This document shows, piece by piece, positions 60,425 through 64,000 of a stretch of DNA of 64,000 nucleotides. This DNA is from Miltoncostaea sp050250915 (GTDB lineage Bacteria > Actinomycetota > Thermoleophilia > Miltoncostaeales > Miltoncostaeaceae). A program made the position numbers and the translations under genes. The number at the start of each line of letters is the position of its first letter. Within the stretch, counting starts at the first letter, position 1. Below the pieces are notes generated by a model. That model made no database searches, was not told the DNA's origin, and saw nothing but the letters and a program-made list of their open reading frames with translations. The stretch spans positions 77,974-141,973 of the forward strand of contig JBFWNT010000009.1 of NCBI GenBank assembly GCA_050250915.1. The letters are read 5' to 3'.

Positions 60425-61329
60425 GCGCGACGGTGCGCGTCGCGGTGATCCAGGCGACCCCGGTGATCCTCGACGCCGACGCCACGGTCGCGAAGGCGTG
60501 CGACCTGATCGGCGAGGCGTCCGCGGCGGGCGCGCGGCTGATCGCCCTGCCGGAGGTCTTCGTGTCGCTCTACCCCAGCTCCCGGTGGGCGCACGCCTGC
60601 GCCAGGTTCGGCGCGGCGCCCGCGGAGCTCCATCGGCGGATGTGGGACGCCGCCGTCGAGATCCCCGGCCCGCTCACCGAGCGACTGGGCGCGGCGGCGC
60701 GGCGGGCCCGGGCCTGGGTGGGGATCGGCGTGAACGAGCGCGACCTGCGCCGCCCCGGGACCATGTGGAACACGCTGCTGTGGCTGTCGCCCGAGGGGCG
60801 GGTGGCCCACCGCCACCGCAAGCTGGTCCCGACCCTGCACGAGCGCGTGTTCTGGGGTCAGGGGCCCGGCGACGACCTGGACCCGATCCGCACCGACATC
60901 GGCACCCTCGGCGGGCTGATCTGCTGGGAGAACTTCATGCCGGCGGCGCGGCAGCGCCTGATCGACGGCGGCGCCGACTTCTACCTCGCGCCGACCGCCG
61001 ACGACCGCGACGTCTGGGTGGCCGCGATGCGCGCGTACGCGTTCGAGACCGGCACGTTCGTGCTGTCCCCCGTCCAGTACCTGGAGAAATCGGCGTTCCC
61101 GGCGGACTTCCCCTTCCCGGAGGAGCTGGCCGGCTGCCCGGACGTGCTGCTGGACGGCAACAGCGTGATCTGCGACCCCTGGGGCAACCTGCTGGCGGGG
61201 CCGCTGGCAGGGCGCGAGGAGATCCTGACGGCCGACTGCGACCTCGGCGCGATCATCGCTGCGCGGCGCGTCCTGGACGTCGCGGGGCACTACTCGCGGC
61301 CGGATCTCAACGCACCGGCGATCGTCTGA
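60421..61329 (+). CDS. Nitrilase-branch carbon-nitrogen hydrolase
   Basis: 302 residues from ATG 60421. Catalytic Glu in IALPEVFVSLYP, Lys in HRKLVPTLHERVFWGQG and Cys in LGGLICWENFMP. The (K)LxPTxxERxxWG pattern and CWEN are those of true nitrilases and cyanide hydratases rather than amidases. Oligomeric cytosolic enzyme. Forms an operon with the CoA-transferase. Confidence 0.94.
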   Translation: MSATVRVAVIQATPVILDADATVAKACDLIGEASAAGARLIALPEVFVSLYPSSRWAHACARFGAAPAELHRRMWDAAVEIPGPLTERLGAAARRARAWVGIGVNERDLRRPGTMWNTLLWLSPEGRVAHRHRKLVPTLHERVFWGQGPGDDLDPIRTDIGTLGGLICWENFMPAARQRLIDGGADFYLAPTADDRDVWVAAMRAYAFETGTFVLSPVQYLEKSAFPADFPFPEELAGCPDVLLDGNSVICDPWGNLLAGPLAGREEILTADCDLGAIIAARRVLDVAGHYSRPDLNAPAIV

Positions 61330-61377
61330 AAAACGCTGGTCCCATCGGGGCCTTCGCGGGTCTATCTTCCGTCTCCG

Positions 61378-62949
61378 ATGCGCGACCCCGACCGCCGTCC
61401 GACCCTGCGTGCCGTCGCCGCCCTGGTGGCGGTGCCCGCCTGCTGCGCGGCGGTCGCGCTGGCGGCCCCGGGCGCGCCGGATCGCACGTTCGGAGACGCC
61501 GGCCGCGCCGTGCTGGTGCGGGACGGCGCCGACCGGGCCTCGGCCGTCGCGATCGCGCCGGACGGGAAGATCGTGGTGGTGGGCGACGGCGGGCCGGACA
61601 CGGCGCTGACGGTCACGCGCCTCGACGCCGACGGGTCGGTCGACACCGCGTTCGGCGAGCGCGGGACCCAGCGGGTGGACCTGGGCGGCGTCGAGACGGG
61701 GAATGCGGTGGCGGTGGCGCCGGACGGGTCGGTCGTCGCGGCCGGGGCGACCTCGGTGGACGGCAACGTCCTGGTGGTGCGGCTCACGCCCACGGGGGCG
61801 CCGGACGCGTCGTTCGGCCCCGGCGGCGTGCGGATCATCGACTACGGCGGCCAGGACGCGGCCCGCGCGGTCGCGCTCCAGCCGGACGGGCGCATCCTGC
61901 TGGCGGGCGGCGGCGGCACCGGGCGCGCGCTGCTGCTGACGCGGCTGAACCGCGACGGGTCGCCGGACATGTCGTTCGACGGCGACGGCACCGCCGGGAT
62001 CGACCTGAGCGCCGGCGACGACACGGGCTTCGCCATGGCCCGGCAGCCGGACGGGCGGATCCTGGTCGGCGGCGTCACGGGGAGCCCCTCGAACGCCGTC
62101 TTCGTCCGCTTCGCCGCGAACGGCGCCATCGACCTCACGTTCGGGATCGCCGGCACGCGGGTCGTCGACGCGGGGGGCGCCGACACCGTCCGCGCGCTGG
62201 TGCTGCGACCGGACGGGAAGGTCGTGGCGACGGGAGCGGGCGGGCCGCGGCGCCAGGTCGCCGTGTGGCGCCTCAACCGCGACGGGTCGCTGGACGGCAC
62301 GTTCGGCCGGCGCGGCGCCACAGGCTTCGCGACCGTGTCGCGTCCCGAGTCGGCGGAGGCGCTGGCGCTCCAGCAGGACGGCAAGATCGTGGTGGCCGGG
62401 TCGATCGGCCGGGACATGCTGGTCGCGAGGTTCCAGCCGGGCGGCGCCCCCGACACCACGTTCGGCCGCGACGGCCGGCGGATCATCCAGCTCGGCGGCC
62501 GGGACGCGGCGAACGGGGTGGCCGTCCAGCGGGACGGGGCGATCGTGGCCGCCGGCCAGACGTCGGCCGGCGACGGCGACGTGGCGGTGGTGCGCCTCGA
62601 GGGCGACCCACCGCGGCAGCCGGCCCGGTGCGAGGGGCGCGAGGCCACCATCGTCGGCACGCGCGGCGACGACCGCCTGGTGGGGACGCCGGGCCGCGAC
62701 GTCATCGCCGCGCTCGCCGGCGACGACCGGGTGCTCGCCCGCGGCGGCGGCGACATCGTGTGCGGCGGCGCGGGGCGCGACCGGCTGCAGGGCGGCCCGG
62801 GCGCCGACGTGCTGCTGGGCCAGGCGGGGGACGACAGCCTGAGCGGCGGGCCCGACCGCGACATCCTGCGCGGCGGTCCCGGCCGGGACGTGTGCTCCGG
62901 CGGCCCCGGCGGCGACGCCTACGCCTGCGAGCGGATCACGGGGCGCTGA
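61378..62949 (+). CDS. Secreted delta-60 repeat protein with RTX calcium-binding tail
   Basis: 523 residues with an N-terminal hydrophobic signal (VAALVAVPACCAAVALAAPG). Seven delta-60 units follow, each with a (A/Q)PDGKIVVAG-like core and a DGSLDTSFG-like end, forming a propeller. The C-terminal 100 residues hold RTX nonapeptides (GGAGRDRLQGGPGADVLLG and later copies) that bind calcium. Extracellular; role unknown, perhaps adhesion. No type I secretion genes are nearby. Confidence 0.88.
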   Translation: MRDPDRRPTLRAVAALVAVPACCAAVALAAPGAPDRTFGDAGRAVLVRDGADRASAVAIAPDGKIVVVGDGGPDTALTVTRLDADGSVDTAFGERGTQRVDLGGVETGNAVAVAPDGSVVAAGATSVDGNVLVVRLTPTGAPDASFGPGGVRIIDYGGQDAARAVALQPDGRILLAGGGGTGRALLLTRLNRDGSPDMSFDGDGTAGIDLSAGDDTGFAMARQPDGRILVGGVTGSPSNAVFVRFAANGAIDLTFGIAGTRVVDAGGADTVRALVLRPDGKVVATGAGGPRRQVAVWRLNRDGSLDGTFGRRGATGFATVSRPESAEALALQQDGKIVVAGSIGRDMLVARFQPGGAPDTTFGRDGRRIIQLGGRDAANGVAVQRDGAIVAAGQTSAGDGDVAVVRLEGDPPRQPARCEGREATIVGTRGDDRLVGTPGRDVIAALAGDDRVLARGGGDIVCGGAGRDRLQGGPGADVLLGQAGDDSLSGGPDRDILRGGPGRDVCSGGPGGDAYACERITGR

Positions 62950-62971
62950 GCGGCACCGCTCCTCGGAGGGG

Positions 62972-63139
62972 CTACACGCGACGGGTGGGCGGGATCAGGG
63001 CCCCGATGATCCAGAAGATGGGCAGCAGGAAGCCCACGATGAACATGATCCAGTGGCCCTTCCTGAGCGCCGTGAACGCGAACATCACGAACACGATCAC
63101 CCAGATGATCGCGAGCGCTCCGCCGAACTCCCACCACAT
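62972..63139 (-). CDS. Small two-helix membrane protein
   Basis: 55 residues from ATG 63139 with GGGAG upstream. Two hydrophobic helices (about 6-24 and 30-48) rich in Trp, Ile and Phe, with a short LRKGH turn and a basic C-terminus (PTRRV). It resembles PLDc_N-like or superinfection-immunity-like two-helix proteins in layout only. No function assigned. Confidence 0.6.
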   Translation of the reverse strand: MWWEFGGALAIIWVIVFVMFAFTALRKGHWIMFIVGFLLPIFWIIGALIPPTRRV

Positions 63140-63225
63140 GTCTGCTCCCTTCGTCTGGCGACGTCCGCAGTCAAGGACGTGACGGGGTGGGCGGCATCGG
63201 CCCGAAGGGGTGAACAGCGCCCGGG

Positions 63226-63257
63226 GGCCAAATGGCCGCGGCGGCGGCCAAGTGGCC
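63226..63257. repeat. Paired GGCCAANTGGCC palindrome
   Basis: CAAATG at 63229 and CAAGTG at 63249, 20 bp apart, complete GGCC arms, GCGGCGGC between. First element of a cluster in the 634-bp stretch without an intact gene (63140-63773). Confidence 0.8.
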
Positions 63258-63271
63258 CGAGGGGTCGGGTC

Positions 63272-63306
63272 GTTCAATTGAACGGAGCGCCGAAGTTCAT
63301 TTGAAC
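63272..63306. repeat. Paired GTTCAATTGAAC-type palindrome
   Basis: GTTCAATTGAAC at 63272 and GTTCATTTGAAC at 63295, with cores 23 bp apart instead of 20. Further on, a CCCCTTCGATGAA segment near 63356 resembles the same segment of the 20.7-kb array, so this is a diverged relative of that repeat unit. Confidence 0.65.
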
Positions 63307-63428
63307 GACGGACGTCGTGGCGTCCCGGTGGGCTCACGGCGCGCCCCGTCTCACCCCCTTCGATGAACGGACCTGGCGGCGCCGGCCCGGTCTCGCCCCC
63401 GCTCGTCCCGTTGAACGAGCCGCCCGGC

Positions 63429-63474
63429 GGCCATGTGGCAGCGGCCAAATGGCCGCGACCGCGGCCAAGTGGCC
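63429..63474. repeat. Triple GGCCAANTGGCC-type palindrome
   Basis: CATGTG at 63432, CAAATG at 63446 and CAAGTG at 63466. The last two are 20 bp apart with GCGACCGC between GGCC arms; the first is 14 bp away and less complete. It lies just before the VOC remnant. Confidence 0.7.
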
Positions 63475-63487
63475 GCATGGGGTCGGG

Positions 63488-63660
63488 TCAGGCGGGGGGG
63501 CGGGGAGCCATCCAGCCCGATGCCGAATGGGACGTCCCGAGCTCCCTTTCATGGACCTGGTCCCCCTCATCGGGGGAGCGGTACGTCACCCGGAAGCCGA
63601 GGCCGTCGCGGTGGAAGCGCAGGGACCGGTCCAGGTCGTCGTCGCCAGGATCGGATGAAG
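63488..63660 (-). pseudogene. Remnant of a VOC (glyoxalase/bleomycin-resistance) family gene
   Basis: The minus-strand frame ending at TGA 63488-63490 reads DDDLDRSLRFHRDGLGFRVTYRSPDEGDQVHEREL-like sequence (key parts DLDRSLRFHRDGLGF and GDQVHEREL). This matches the first beta-alpha-beta unit of VOC proteins. No start codon in a sensible place and nothing of the second half of the domain are present; the end is filled by GC-rich sequence next to the repeats. A decayed gene is the simplest reading. Confidence 0.55.
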
Positions 63661-63704
63661 CGGCCGGAACACGGGCGGATCCCTCGACGCGGCCCCGGAA
63701 CGAC

Positions 63705-63732
63705 GAGGGCCCGCCGGTTCGGGCGGGCCCTC
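63705..63732 (-). terminator. Hairpin after groEL
   Basis: GAGGGCCCGCC and its complement around a 6-base loop, 42 bp past the groEL stop. An 11-bp GC-rich stem; no T tract. Probable groEL terminator. Confidence 0.6.
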
Positions 63733-63773
63733 GGAGAACCGCGATCGTGGACCCCGGAGGGCCCGCGCCGCGA

Positions 63774-64000
63774 CTACATCATCCCGCCGCCCATGCCCAT
63801 GCCGCCCATGTTCGGCGACATCTGCATGCCGCCACCGGCCGGGCCGGCCTCCTCGGGCTTGTCGGCGACGATCGCCTCGGTGGTGATGATGTTCTTGGCG
63901 ATCGACGCGGCGTTCTGCAGCGCCGAGCGGGTCACCATGGCGGGGTCGATGATCCCGGCCTTCACCAGGTCCACGTACTCGCCGGTGTCGACGTTCAGGC
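63774..64000 (-). CDS. groEL: Chaperonin GroEL, C-terminal part
   Basis: The 75 C-terminal residues are visible; the gene continues beyond the window. NVDTGEYVDLVKAGIIDPAMV and TRSALQNAASIAKNIITTEAIVADKPEE are diagnostic of the GroEL equatorial domain. The tail is Gly/Met-rich (GGMGMGGGMM), as in type I chaperonins, rather than His-rich as in some actinobacterial paralogues. Confidence 0.98.
   Translation of the reverse strand, partial: LNVDTGEYVDLVKAGIIDPAMVTRSALQNAASIAKNIITTEAIVADKPEEAGPAGGGMQMSPNMGGMGMGGGMM

Noticed and set aside
63317..63658. Plus-strand open frame of 113 codons
   Set aside because: It spans the palindromes and lies antisense to the VOC remnant. The translation has no recognisable domain.

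Overview
The window is very GC-rich, with short intergenic gaps and many GTG starts. It carries actinobacterial gene blocks: suf with SufU, SufT and a Rieske ferredoxin; guaB3; and rplM-rpsI-glmM-glmS-acpS-nnr-alr. Together with many secreted proteins (delta-60/RTX, CAP, Ig-like), this suggests a Thermoleophilia/Solirubrobacterales-like actinomycete. That placement is inferred from gene content, not from a phylogeny. A 100-base N gap at 43898-43997 shows that this is a draft scaffold.

Layout. 1-2.1 kb: three overlapping minus-strand genes (amidohydrolase fragment, hotdog thioesterase, methyltransferase) and a small membrane protein. 2.1-10.6 kb: a SufR-like regulator, a secreted repeat protein and an eight-gene Fe-S assembly operon (sufB, sufD, Rieske ferredoxin, sufC, sufS, sufU, sufT, A-type carrier). 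10.6-19.2 kb: SGNH hydrolase, two alpha/beta hydrolases, a K+ channel, and wall enzymes (M23, NlpC/P60, a glucosaminidase with a degenerate NlpC domain, M15), plus an EamA transporter. 19.2-22 kb: RNB nuclease, a repeat array, cobalamin adenosyltransferase, CAP protein. 22.2-30.8 kb: minus-strand housekeeping block rplM-rpsI-glmM-glmS-acpS-nnr-alr-cca. 31-36.4 kb: cupin, S4 protein, HTH-fused citrate synthase divergent from a DRE-TIM lyase-like synthase, ArsC-like protein, CAP-like protein. 36.4-43 kb: guaA, beta-CASP hydrolase, guaB3, PfkB kinase, D,D-carboxypeptidase. 43-46.3 kb: isochorismatase-like protein, a zinc-finger/HTH protein interrupted by the assembly gap, pyrF, AEC transporter. 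46.4-50.1 kb: three pseudopilin-like proteins. 50.2-63.1 kb: metallophosphoesterase, GGDEF/HD-GYP protein, SRPBCC protein, a large SARP/BTAD-ATPase regulator, cupin, Ig-like secreted protein, CoA-transferase plus nitrilase, delta-60/RTX protein. 63.1-64 kb: a repeat-rich non-coding stretch with a VOC gene remnant, then the groEL 3' end.

The most unusual signal is not a gene. A family of paired palindromes with a CAANTG core recurs through the window. In eleven pairs the two cores start exactly 20 bp apart. One flavour is GGCCAANTGGCC, mostly in short intergenic gaps. The other is GTTCAATTGAAC, forming a tandem array at 20.67-20.94 kb. Both flavours occur together at 63.2-63.5 kb. A second regulatory signal is TTGACG direct repeats with an 11-bp pitch in front of two transcription units beside the SARP-type regulator, which matches the known site geometry of that family.
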